From contig OX485807.1 in the NCBI GenBank assembly GCA_950295325.1, forward strand, positions 24,149,666-24,213,665: DNA of 64,000 nucleotides. The letters are read 5' to 3'. Position numbers and translations under genes: made by a program. Below the pieces are notes generated by a model that saw only the letters and a list, made by a program, of their open reading frames with translations, was not told the DNA's origin and did not search any database. Of this stretch, positions 1 to 9,944 are shown one piece after another; position 1 is the stretch's first letter; every line of letters begins with the position of its first letter. The DNA is from Polytrichum commune. Taxonomy: Eukaryota; Streptophyta; Polytrichopsida; Polytrichales; Polytrichaceae.

Positions 1-788
1 AACCAAGCTATTCAATTCAACATATTAAGTTGTTTGGAGGCTTGTTTGTGTGAGAAAATCAAGGTTGTGGATTTATGACATGAGTAGAGCTTCATTTTTG
101 TTCAGCGCTATAACTCCGTTTAATTGCTCTTTTAGGATATGCATAGTGACAAGCTCTTATGTATGACTTTGAATAGATTGTATCACACGTGTAGGTGCAG
201 CGCAACAATACGCGTTGCAATTGATTATTTGCGCAGGTGAAACATAACCGATTATGCTGAAACATCTCCTTGGCCAATGTTGAAAAATAGTTTTCTACAT
301 GAAGTGTTTTTGGAATATGACATAACAGGCTCCCTTGTATACTAATAGGTCAAATTGAATTGCTCTTGCAGGACAATTTTATATATTGTATTGAATTTTC
401 AGTGAAGGAGAACTCAATTTGTGAGGTTGAGATGGAATGTGCGTTCAATGTATGTGTTGCATTTCTTTCGTCTAAGAAGCTTTGAAAGTACATTGTAGAT
501 TGCAGCAGCTGTCTTTTCTATAGATCCACAAACGCAACTGTGAGTGCAGAATCTATCACATATTGAAGTCTCAATAATTTCAAAAACAGAGGCATCGCCA
601 AGAACCACCAAACTGCCTCTTTGAATGTTTGAGAAACAAAATGTAGCAGCAACAACAATTAGCATGAGCTTCTGAGAAACTTTGTACTACAAAATAACCT
701 TGAAAGTATAAACGTTTAGACCACCCTCTCACTTGTATAATTAAACAATTCAATGACTTCAGCCTGAACCTTAAACCACTAGAAATCA
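1..788. other. Unassigned leftmost stretch
   Basis: No gene can be assigned with confidence. On the minus strand, about 690 down to 430, an open frame of some 80 codons reads like protein (for example RGSLVVLGDASVFEIIE) and is preceded by a pyrimidine-rich stretch ending in AG, so it could be one exon of a gene running off the left edge or a decayed exon. I do not recognise the product. The rest is AT-rich sequence without clear signals. Confidence 0.25.
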
Positions 789-1514
789 CCTCGGGGGGTG
801 CACTGTACTAAACATGTACGAGTATACGTGAGTGCACATGAGGGGTATTGATTTGGACCTTGTTGTATTACGTATACATATAGTATACATGTTATAATTT
901 ATAGTTACGTACATATATGGAAGGCCTTTAAAAAATATACAATAATTGTACTTGTATGGTACTGTTATTATACTACATATCATAAGTTTTCATATTGGAT
1001 GAAATCGTTTGGAAATCGTTTGGTAATCGTTGGGTGGAGTATAGGGATCCAATTGACTTGATGGACCGTCCATCGAACGTGCATATTGGTTTATGTTGGT
1101 ATCAAAAATGGGCTAACAACAAGTGGACATATGATCTTACTGATCATTTGATGGTAGACTTAGAGACAATAATTGCATTGGCTACAATGACATATATTGG
1201 TGAATCAAATGTTTATGAGTTACATCTGGGAGATGAAAAAGTTTTCAACGACTTTGCTGATGAAAGCTAGGATATTTTGTTATACATATTGTAGGGGTTA
1301 ATTATTGTTCAAAAGTATATTTGTATACTTATGTTAATGACTATATATGAATGGATGTTTTTTTGTGTATACATATTGTCACTTGTATATTTATTGTTGC
1401 AATTGTATGTGTATTACTTCATTTCACAAAAAATAACTTGTATATAGGGGGTTTTTAGAGTATGCAGTGAACGCACGTGATTCTAGGTTTTAATGAAAGG
1501 TGCACCCCCCGAGG
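789..1514. mobile_element. 726-bp terminal-inverted-repeat DNA transposon
   Basis: The ends are exact inverted copies of CCTCGGGGGGTGCAC (789-803 and 1500-1514). The flanks repeat AAATCA (783-788 and 1515-1520); if the first two C of the left end are counted as target, the direct repeat is AAATCACC (8 bp). Near the left end lie short nested palindromes rich in GTATAC. The element carries one 91-codon frame (995-1270) and no recognisable transposase, so it must be mobilised in trans or by an unknown enzyme. The superfamily is undecided: a 6-8 bp duplication would allow a hAT-like or other cut-and-paste element. Confidence 0.75.
995..1270 (+). CDS. Orphan 91-aa protein inside the TIR element
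   Basis: An ATG-started frame of 91 codons fills the central part of the 789-1514 element. The protein is acidic and unusually rich in tryptophan and tyrosine, with the core HIGLCWYQKWANNKWTYDL followed by a short hydrophobic stretch (IIALATMTYI). It has no signal peptide, no clear membrane helix and no motif I recognise. It is intact while nearly every other transposon frame in the window is broken, which suggests either recent insertion or selection. It could be a captured host or viral fragment, an accessory DNA-binding protein, or an exon of a longer ancestral transposase. Function unknown. Confidence 0.5.
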   Translation: MDEIVWKSFGNRWVEYRDPIDLMDRPSNVHIGLCWYQKWANNKWTYDLTDHLMVDLETIIALATMTYIGESNVYELHLGDEKVFNDFADES

Positions 1515-2029
1515 AAATCACCACTAATCAAGGACAAATAGTCTGTTGAACACTTCTTTGTGAAAACCAAGAACTAGTCATATCGGTCCTTGAGACAAGT
1601 AGAATGTAGGCACCTTGAAATTTGGGTGGGCAAAAGAGATGGCATGCAACTTCTCTTTCAGTAAAATATCCTCAGCAGTAACATTTGCAAAAACAAGTGA
1701 TATCTGAAACAAGTAGAGAAAGAAATTAATATCCGCCAGTAGAAGAAACTTGACAACCCTACATCGCCTCTACAACAATCAAAAAGTTTGGGTTATGAGG
1801 AAGAAAAAACAAAGTATAATTTTATGATAAAAAAATATCTCATATAATAATTACACCAATCTGTAAACAACACACATATCATAGATGTTCGGCAAAGTTG
1901 ATAACCTCCACAAAGGAGCAGGAACTGGACAAAGTTGACCTCCTGAATGGCTCACAACATCAAAAACATACTCCAAATAAGTGAAAGTTCGTAGACCTGA
2001 GTATTATCTTCAGGATCAGAATGATGGCA
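1515..2029. other. 3' side of the small minus-strand gene; no separate gene
   Basis: AT-rich sequence downstream (in minus-strand sense) of the putative 56-aa gene. Coding-like minus-strand patches occur just beyond its stop (for example a frame reading CHHSDPEDNTQVYE near 2025-1985 and another with QLCPVPAPLWRLS near 1935-1895). These may be alternative 3' exons or decayed coding sequence. Nothing else is seen. Confidence 0.3.
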
Positions 2030-2423
2030 TCAATAATCTGTGCACAATCTGCATGAACAAAAGAATTCATCAGCCTTGGAGGAGAGGTGCTCTTTACTAT
2101 CAGAAGATTTTCCCTGTGGTTTCATCTTATTAGAATATCATAGAGACCCCAGTTTCAGCAAGGTTCTTGTCTTCCTCAGCATCTCAAGGGTGACTCTCAA
2201 ATCAACTCACCATTCCAATTTCTTTCTTCATGTTGCGCTTATAGGGAAGTTTTGGGATAGGCCTACAGAATACAAGGGAAACGTGGAATTTGTATTCTCC
2301 AACATCCAATGCTCTCTATAATTCGTTTTCGCCTATATAGCAAGTGGGAATCATCTTTGTAAGAAATAATGAAAGCAGAAACAATTACATGCAAGACAGA
2401 GAATTTACTGTATCCTCTTCCAT
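2030..2423 (-). CDS. Putative three-exon gene for a 56-aa protein
   Basis: Minus-strand model: exon 1 codes from ATG 2423 to 2389, exon 2 is 2262-2211, exon 3 is 2113-2030 (stop TGA at 2032-2030). Phases agree across both junctions (11 codons plus 2 bases, then 1 base plus 17 codons, then 27 codons). The donor of intron 2 is strong (ATG|GTGAGT) and the acceptor before exon 2 follows a good pyrimidine tract; the acceptor before exon 3 is weaker, and a better-looking one at about 2049 would give a different short C-terminus. The product starts MEEDTVNSLSCMPIPKLPYK and ends with a cysteine cluster (CSCRLC). A telo-box and TATA-like stretch lie about 120 bp upstream. I do not recognise the family; transcript data would settle the model. 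Confidence 0.35.
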
Positions 2424-2541
2424 AGGCCTGACACTGCAACGTCGAGAACCCATTCCACTTATCAGTGAGTTCAAAAAAACTACTACTTGGACATCCTACT
2501 CAGAATAAACGCAAACTCGATGATAACGTGCATATTATACT

Positions 2542-2550
2542 AAACCCTAA
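2542..2550 (+). promoter_or_regulatory. Telo-box (AAACCCTAA)
   Basis: The motif AAACCCTAA, known as a telo-box in plant promoters, lies about 120 bp upstream of the ATG of the putative 56-aa minus-strand gene, with a TATAATA-like stretch just downstream of it on the minus strand. It also falls beyond the stop of the thylakoid gene, so it may mark the promoter of the small gene rather than belong to the larger one. Confidence 0.35.
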
Positions 2551-2816
2551 AACCCTTGAAGAAACACACTGTACAAAACCCTCACCACCTGTAGCCAAAA
2601 ATGCATTCTCAACGCAGCTGTGGGAAAAACGAAATCTACGATTAGAAAGGAGGCTCAAGCGGTGGAGATAGATATGGGACACCGAAACAACGATTGAACC
2701 TGCATATTGTTTTTTACAATAGACATGCACCACTACACAACCTTCAAGCAAATAGATGATGGCAGTGACTTGATCCCTTAGAAACACCCGCAGAAGGTGA
2801 GGAAGGCACCTTACTC

Positions 2817-4713
2817 TCATCTTTGTGAATGTCTATGCATTCCCTGATTCGAGACTTTGCTTGACCAAAGGCAGAGTTCCTTCCTTTGGTCATCCCTCCA
2901 GCCCACCTCAGTAAAGTCTGTTCCACATATTAAAAAAACATTGAACAATGAGCACATAGAATATACGAATTTGGCTGATAACACATAACCGAAATCAACT
3001 CAGACTCTAATGCAAAAGCTCCATTCAAACCAAACAGAAGTGTTGGCGTCACACATAGTCAGATTCCAAGTTGTTGGGGAAAGATAAATAAAATGCAAGA
3101 GTGACTTTTCTAATTTTGTCCCAAGACCTTTGATTTCGCAGTCACTTTTATATAAAATATAATCTACCAACATTGGTGATCACTGCACCCTTGAATGAAG
3201 TGTTTCCCGTTACCAAAGCACTTTCCAAATTGACATTGGTCAGATTAGCCTGCAATTACTGTCCAACATTAGTATAACGATGAACCATGAACATTGGTTG
3301 ATGAACTATATAAGGAAACATGACATTCCCAAATCTTTGTGTCCACCTTCTGGCTAAGACATAATAATTCCCGCAAGTGCAAAATTCTACACCTCGTTCA
3401 GATAAAGCAGTGATACCTTAGCTACATTTGCTAGGGAGAAGTCTGTAAGATCAGCTCTTGTGACACCCAAAAGCAGCCACAAATTCACATTAATTTACAA
3501 ACAGATCGTAATAAAAGATCATTCTACAAACATAATGTGAACAATAATTCAAAAAGGACATGGAGAAACTTGATATGTTCAAAAACGGTCTGATACAACA
3601 TACTCATCAGATCTGAGTCAAAGAAACTGGCACCCAACAATTTAGCTCCCTTGAAATGTGCTTGCCGCAATATTGACTGCACAAGCCGAAAAAGCATAGG
3701 ACAAACTCAGTGACCGTCCTTCAAAGAGATGGTGAGATATATTGAAAAATGGCATTACATATGGCTACACACTTGGAACCTACAAATCTGCTTGTTTATT
3801 GTACAAATGGCTTTGGCAATTGGGATGCTTGTTACAAATGATGTCTTTGTTCAAACCATAACCTCTTGTTTTTTAGATACTTTCATCATAGAAACCACAA
3901 AATGATTGATTTTACCGTTTTGAAATTCTTTTTTATTAACGTCCGCCGACTGAAATCCTTCCCAGTCAAGTCTTGGCCACGGGTAACCTCTGACCCATAT
4001 GGTCCACCACCCTACACAATATTTCAATGTGACATCAGAAGGTGCTCCACCAAGTAATGGCAAAGTGTGGAATTCTGAAGGGACTACTTTCCATTTGACT
4101 TGAAGAATCTTACAGGGTTGCATATCCTTCTACTAAAACATATTCTCTTGCACACACATCACAAGAGCTAGAATCAAAAACTTCATGCATGGATGTACCC
4201 GATATGGAAGGGCCGGATTCGAATCAGACGTGTAGCAGAGAGCTGCAGCTGCAACGGCAAGAAGACCTACACGTCCAAACTTATATATGCAACCGGTATA
4301 TCTATATATGTTGTGCGTGAACCCTAATGCAGCAAACGAAGTCACTTGCTACCTAAAGTTGCACTCAAAGATGTTAGAAACGCGCATAATAATTGGTGGA
4401 GTGTGATGACAAACTATCGAAGGAATTTGAGTAGGTTGCAGAAAGACATAAGTTACCCGAGCTTCTCCTGGAGGATTGCAAGCTTTGCCTCTGAAGGGCG
4501 GTGTAACGTTCCCTTCATCTCCGTCGTCGTGCTTGGCGCCGTCTGCGACACAAATTAAAGTAGTTTTCCCAACATGTACCAAAACAGTTTGGCAGCAGTG
4601 CTTTAATGTCACCAAGAGTGTTCTGGCAACGGTTTAAAGACTTCAACTAGACTCAACTTACCTTCTGAGAAAGGGCAGATCCTGTGAAGAATCAAGCACA
4701 AAGTTCTCAACAT
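2817..4713 (-). CDS. TL15A: Thylakoid-lumen pentapeptide-repeat protein (TL15A-like)
   Basis: Eight coding exons on the minus strand, assembled by eye: 4713-4662, 4542-4457, 4279-4199, 4011-3916, 3676-3604, 3454-3417, 3249-3168, 2917-2817, about 202 aa. All introns are GT-AG and the phases fit. Exons 1-3 give a transit region ending in a hydrophobic thylakoid-transfer segment (VGLLAVAAAALCY, then NPALPYR). Exon 4 gives GGGPYGSEVTRGQDLTGKDF and RRTLIKKNFKT; exon 5 gives SILRQAHFKGAKLLGASFF; exons 6-7 give FSLANVAKANLTNVNLESAL and GNTSFKG; exon 8 begins DFTEVGWRDDQRKELC. The A(N/D)LxG pentapeptides match the plant lumenal 15-kDa protein (Arabidopsis At2g44920 from memory). Such proteins sit in the chloroplast thylakoid lumen; the biochemical role is not established. 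Oddities: about two pentapeptides are missing at the exon 5/6 join (tandem AG acceptors there), and after DDQRKELC the tail does not match the family as I remember it. The start codon is the least certain part. Confidence 0.82.
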
Positions 4714-4804
4714 ACATTCGTTGCCAGCAGCAACAAAGAAAAGGGAAAACACAAGAGCGAGGCTTACGCGAAGAAACAAACGGGGAAGACAAAAAATGAT
4801 AGGA

Positions 4805-4912
4805 TTACGAAGATACTAGGATTGGTAGATTTGGAACAACATGGACGGGTCTCCAAGGTAGCAAAGAACGACGTGGCCTCACGAGAGGCCATAAGCCCAT
4901 TTCAGCCCCCAT
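4805..4912 (-). other. Upstream ORF in the leader of the thylakoid gene
   Basis: A 35-codon frame starting MGAEMGLWPLVRPRR lies in the presumed 5' leader of the TL15A-like gene, ending about 90 bases before its coding start. It has no recognised domain. If the transcript begins near 4930, ribosomes would meet this frame first, so it could dampen translation; this is inference only. Confidence 0.3.
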
Positions 4913-4936
4913 AGACTTCTTCTCGACAAGTAAGGT

Positions 4937-5085
4937 GTTCATACGAGCTCCAAAAATTATAGGGAGAATGGTTTTGGCCTTGATTTGGATTGTTAATCAT
5001 ATCATACTTATTGTGTGGTTCATATCATAGGAGAGGCGGACTATTAAAAAAATTAATAACAAATAAATAAAACATCTACCTAACC
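4937..5085. repeat. Dispersed ~150-bp repeat, copy 1
   Basis: The stretch beginning TTCATACGAGCTCCAAAAAT and running past TAATCATATCATACTTATTG resembles two other places in the window: 12940-13020 (TTCATATATGAACACCATAG onward) and 54030-54180 (TTCATATGAACTCCAAAAAT onward). The copies share blocks over 80-150 bp with many substitutions. No terminal inverted repeats or coding potential are evident, so it is an old unclassified repeat that now forms the left side of the intergenic region between the two divergent genes. Confidence 0.5.
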
Positions 5086-6136
5086 ACAATGTACCAAACT
5101 AGTATGGACTTCTGCCATCCCGGCCTATTGCACTCATGCATACAAATCAATGCCCAAATCATTTGCTCAACACCCCACCTTGGACAACCAAACGTTTTTG
5201 AAATGGCGGGCTACCTCACCACCACCACCACCATAGTGTCCATTGTATATAGACTAGTTTGGACCCTTGTCGTCCCGAACATTACACCTGTGCATATGAA
5301 TTGTGAACCACTCCAACACAATCCATGTGGACCCCCGTCATGATCATTACACCCGTGGAAATTAATTGTAAACCACTTTAACATGGTCCCATGTAGTCCA
5401 AACCAACAAGTTCACCGTTCCTGTGCACTATTATCGGAACGGCAGGGCGACAACCTCACCACCATCGCAATTGTCCATCATATATAAAGTACTTTGGACC
5501 CTTGTCGTCCTGATCATTACACATGTTCAGCAGAGTCCATGTGGACCCCGTCATGATCATTACACCCGTGCATATTAATTGTAAACCACTTTAACATGGT
5601 CCAAACCCATGTAGTCCAAACCAGCAAGTTCTCCGTTCCCGTGCACTGTTATTGGAACGGCAGAGCGACAACCTCACCACCATCGCAATTGTCCATCATA
5701 TATAAAGTACTTTGGACCCTTGTCGTCCCGATCATTACACATGTTCAACACAGTCCATGTGGACCCCGTCATGATCATTACACCCGTGCATATTAATTGT
5801 AAACCACTTTAACATGGTCCAAACCCATGTAGTCCAAACCAGCAAGTTCTCCGTTCCCGTGCACTGTTATTGGAACGGCAGAGCGACAACCTCACCACCA
5901 TCGCAGTTGTCCATCATATATAAAGTACTTTGGACCCTTGTTGTCCCGATCATTACACATGTTCAACACAGTCCATGTGGACCCCGTCATGATCATTACA
6001 CCCGTGCATATTAATTGTAAACCACTTTAACATGGTCCAAACCCATGTAGTCCAAACCAGCAAGTCCACCGTTCCCGTGCACTGTTATCGGAACGGCAGG
6101 GCGACGGCCTCACCACCATCGCAGCTGTGCATTGTA
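5085..6136. repeat. 218-bp tandem repeat abutting the SIK1 promoter
   Basis: Units begin at the GACCCC of GTGGACCCCGTCATGATC at about 5330, 5544, 5762 and 5980, spacing 214, 218 and 218 bp; a diverged unit precedes 5330 and the last is cut off at about 6136. The two central units are almost identical, so they encode two identical 66-codon frames that I treat as non-coding. Each full unit contains CATATATAAAGTAC, a TATA-like box. The last unit loses similarity just before the presumptive TATA box of SIK1, so the array looks like a repeated promoter-proximal segment. Confidence 0.9.
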
Positions 6137-6304
6137 TAGAGACCAAGGGCAGTGACCGGTCCATGTATAAAAAAAAAGGAAGGACGAAACGGCAGCGAGT
6201 GATGAGTCCAGCCTCACTGACTCAACCAAGGAAAAAACGTAGGCTGGAGGCAGCCGAGCTCGTTCGCAATCGCAACGCATAGGGAGGCAGAAAGGAGGGA
6301 GGCG
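6137..6304 (+). promoter_or_regulatory. SIK1 core promoter and 5' leader start
   Basis: A TATA box (CATGTATAAAAAAA, TATAAA at 6165-6170) lies 26 bp after the end of the tandem repeat. A transcription start would be expected near 6195-6200. The sequence downstream becomes GC-rich and purine-rich, typical of a plant 5' leader, and continues to the SIK1 start at 6749. Confidence 0.55.
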
Positions 6305-6499
6305 ATGGCGGATTCCAAGACGGAGAGGAGGAGGAAGAGAAGAGCGAGGGATTCGCATAGTGAAGAAGAAGAAGCAGCAGCCGCCTCCGGCTCGAACTCA
6401 CTGAGTTTCGTCGTGTATCTTTATAAGGGCTCCTACAACCATGGGGGCAAGAACATTTGGTCACTACATGCGATGGCGCGAAGATTGGTGCTATTCTAG
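6305..6499 (+). other. 64-codon upstream ORF in the SIK1 leader
   Basis: The first good ATG after the presumed start site (GGCGATGGCGG) opens a 64-codon frame beginning MADSKTERRRKRRARDSH, then an acidic run and an alanine run. It ends about 250 bases before the SIK1 start and is in another frame. The basic-acidic beginning resembles nuclear proteins, so it could be a first exon of something else, but no following exon was found. I treat it as a long upstream ORF that could restrict SIK1 translation. Confidence 0.35.
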
Positions 6500-6748
6500 G
6501 GTTTTTTATCCCTCCGCGGCAGCCTCGAATCCAGACCATGGCGCTCGATCGCCGTGCCCGCATCCGGTGTGGACGGATATTAGGGTTACCTAAAGCGTGA
6601 GATGAGATGATGTGAGGATGTTCGTGGGAGCGAAGCTGCGGGGATGGGAACAGGGGAGTGTGGAGGAATGGCGATGTGCGGGAATGGCTTGGAGGGGTTT
6701 GGAGAATCGGTAGGGAGGTGGTAGTGTGTCGGAGGGGATCGGGGAGCG

Positions 6749-9700
6749 ATGTCGGAACCGAGGTCGGGCCCGGGGATGATGCTGCCGCGGAGCAATTCGA
6801 GGGGCCTGGCGCGTAGCAATTCGCGGCATGTGCAAACACCGTCACCGTCACCAGAGCTAGGGTTAGCGGTGGGGAGAGCAGAGGGAGCAGAGTCTCCAAC
6901 CTCGACATCCTCATCGTCCATCTTCGCGACCGTGATCACGAAGCCGGACGAGGTTTCGTCTTCCTCGCAGTTCTCCACGGTCATTCAGCACGGGGTGAGC
7001 TTGGGGGACACCTACTCCACGGTGGTGCACAAGGCAGCCGAGAGTTTCCGAGGGAGTAAGGAAGAAACGAAGAAGCCAACTCTGCCACGAAGTGAGATGC
7101 GCAACCGAAGCGCGAGCTTGTTGCAAGAAAATGTGCCGTTTGAGGATCCATCCCTGAAATATGAGCTGCTGAATGAGCTTGGGAAAGGTTCCTACGGAGC
7201 AGTGTACAAGGCGAGGGATCTGGTGACTTCGGAGCTCGTGGCGGTGAAGGTGATTTCGTTGACGGAGGGGGAGGAGGGGTATGAGGAGATTCGAGGTGAA
7301 ATTGGCATGTTACAGCAATGTAACCACCCGAATGTGGTGCGATACTTGGGCTCGTTTCAAGGGGAGGATTATTTGTGGATTGTTATGGAGTATTGTGGGG
7401 GAGGGAGTGTGGCGGATTTGATGAACATCACCGATGAGGCCTTGGAGGAGCAGCAAATTGCGTACATTTGTCGGGAAGCGTTGAAGGGCTTGACCTATTT
7501 GCATTCTATATTCAAGGTGCACCGGGATATCAAGGGAGGGAATATCCTGCTCACGGAGCAAGGGGAAGTGAAGCTTGGAGATTTTGGAGTGGCTGCCCAG
7601 CTCACCAGAACAATGTCGAAGCGGAATACGTTCATTGGGACCCCGCATTGGATGGCTCCTGAAGTCATACAAGAAAGTCGCTACGATGGCAAGGTACGCA
7701 ATACACAACTCCAAAAACATGTGCTTCCTCAGAGCTTCATTCATTTCTCCACCTTTACAGGTCTTTTGAAGTCAAAAATATGGAATTCGGCAACCCCTCT
7801 CAAACGGATCAAAATGCGGACTTACTCTGTAAAGCTTAAAACTGTCAATCTTCTGTTAAAGGCTATGTAGTACTTGGGTTGGTGGAAATTCGTTCTACTT
7901 CTGGCGGCTTCAAGAAAATTGGGAATTGGTGACATCTTGTTACATAGAAATTGACGTTTGAAAAGGTGCTTTGCAAGGAAAAGGCATAGATGGCGCTTTC
8001 GAATTCATTGTAATTGTCTATAGCTGAACTTCGATTTTGGCAACTCATGTCCGAGCAACTTTGAATTATCATTGGCTCTGCGCATGCAGAAGTATGAACG
8101 GCGATGATGTGATTATGCAGGATGCTCTAGAGTAGATGTTTTTGAATATGTGGCTCTTCAGGGTTTAGCCAGTTTTGACCAATTAAGTCATCCAAAAATG
8201 CAATTACTTCTTCAGGAGATCCGGGTGAATTAATCTGCACAATTGTTGCCCTATACACCGCTTTAAGTACTATTTTCAAAGCAGGTCCCTGGTCTCCTGA
8301 AGAGTCTGTTTTCTTGGTAATTGTTTTTGGAATTTGTAGTGCACTTGGTTCAACAGCATGCACGCACACACACACACACATCTATATATATATATATACT
8401 TATATATACTTATACTTATATATACTTATCAATACATGTTGTAGAAGGAATCCAAGGTTTGATTGTGGTCAAGTCATGTGAGTCCTAAACTGCATGGATA
8501 TAGTATTCTCAATAAGTATGTCCACAGGCGGGTTGTTAAAATGTAGGGTGGATTTGGCTTACAGGAACAGCACCTTCAGGTGCCTATCTTGCATCACAAG
8601 ACATTTGAAATGACATGATTCTCATGTATTCAGGTAGATGTCTGGGCTCTTGGCGTTTCAGCAATTGAGATGGCAGAAGGACTGCCACCTCGCTCAAATG
8701 TGCATCCCATGCGAGTTCTATTCATGATTTCACGAGAACCTTCTCCAATGCTTGAAGACAAAGAGAGATGGTCTTTGATATTCCATGACTTTGTAGCCAA
8801 GTGTCTGACAAAGGAACCCAGATTACGACCTACTGCAAGTTCAATGCTTTCTCACAAGTTCATTGAGAAGTGCAAGGGCACTGCCTCACATATGCTCCCT
8901 CAAATTGACAAAGCGCGGAATATCAGAGCTGAAATGGCTGCCCAAGCTGCAAACTATACTCAAGAGCAGGGAACAGCCTCATCAGGTGGCCAATATTCAT
9001 CTTGGGAGAAGGGTCAGACAGTCAAAATGCATGACACAAGTGCAGGAACTATGCTGGTGCGAGACACTGTTGTTAAAGCGTTTAGTACCACAGCTTCATA
9101 TGCTGAGCCTAGTGGTACAATGCGAAGTTTGAGTGCAGGGGAACTCAAAAATAGTGATGGGGTTGAGTCTCAGAGAGCAATGTTTGATGGAACTGTATCC
9201 ATGACCGCATCAATACGAGGGACACCTGATGGTTCATTGTTCTCAGAGCCTTTGTATAATGAAAGTGCCATTGACAGCAAGGCTCCAGAAGCTGATCCAT
9301 CCCGCAGTCAGACACCTGAAAGCAGTCAGGTCTTCATTGGAGGGACCACAAAGCAGTTCAAGGGCATGACAATCAACCCCTTGGATCCACCTACACCCAC
9401 TCTTTCACATTCTTCCCTTCTTTCTCCCAAGCCTACCCAACCCATGGATATACATTCCACTGTACTGAGGCGGAGTCCTGGAATGGAAGTAACTCTTGGT
9501 CCAGGGACACCCTTGGGAGTAGGTGCCAACCGTCCAGGGTTTGGCATACAAGATAAGCTTTTATCTGTCTATGCAGCTGGAAACACAGTCCCAATTCCCT
9601 TCTTGAGAGCAACAGATCTCTCACCAATTGCATTGATCTTTGACAATAATTTTGGTGATGGCCAACCTGATAGTGCGACGGTGGCACTTGAAGCTATACA

Positions 9701-9944
9701 GGAGCTTTATGTTGGGGAGGGGCAGGTAAGGCGAGGCAAGAAAGTGCCAAATAGTGAGATGCCCTTACCACCTAGTGTTTCTCAGCGGGTTGCAACTAGC
9801 ACGACGCTCCCAAACCTTGCAAGGTCATTAGCGTATCATAAACGATGTTACGAAGAGATGCCCTCACAGGGATGGCAGGCAGCTCAGGAACAGCAGATTA
9901 TCAACAACCTATCAGACACACTAAGGACAATTCTTCGTCTCTAG
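6749..9944 (+). CDS. SIK1: Hippo/MST-type STE20 protein kinase SIK1
   Basis: Two coding exons, 6749-7693 and 8634-9944, joined in phase 0 (AAG|GTACGC ... TTCAG|GTA), giving 751 aa. Kinase domain about residues 138-392: glycine loop GKGSYG 145-150, catalytic lysine K167 (VAVK), HRD at 258-260, DFG at 278-280, activation-loop GTPHWMAPE 297-305, then VDVWALGVSAIEMAEG and HPMR, characteristic of the MST/Hippo branch. The N-terminal tail has the plant-type motifs QFSTVI and TYSTVV. The C-terminus (NLARSLAYHKRCYEEMP to LSDTLRTILRL) fits the conserved tail of plant SIK1. Known family role: serine/threonine phosphorylation in growth and cell-cycle control, acting with MOB1, mainly cytoplasmic. All catalytic residues are present, so the gene should be active. 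The start is the first in-frame ATG of the long exon. Only one intron interrupts the coding region, whereas flowering-plant orthologues have many, as I recall. Confidence 0.92.
8361..8429. repeat. (CA)n(TA)n microsatellite in the SIK1 intron
   Basis: A CA run followed by TA and TATATACT repeats inside the 940-bp intron. No other feature is seen in the intron; an 84-codon minus-strand frame overlapping it is largely repeat-driven. Confidence 0.9.

Noticed and set aside
4684-4914. 76-codon plus-strand frame rich in lysine
   Set aside because: It is antisense to the leader and first exon of the thylakoid gene, whose splice sites and conserved protein are clear on the minus strand.
5596-6014. 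Two identical 66-codon frames in tandem
   Set aside because: They are produced by the 218-bp repeat; the protein has no features and the repeat contains TATA-like DNA instead.
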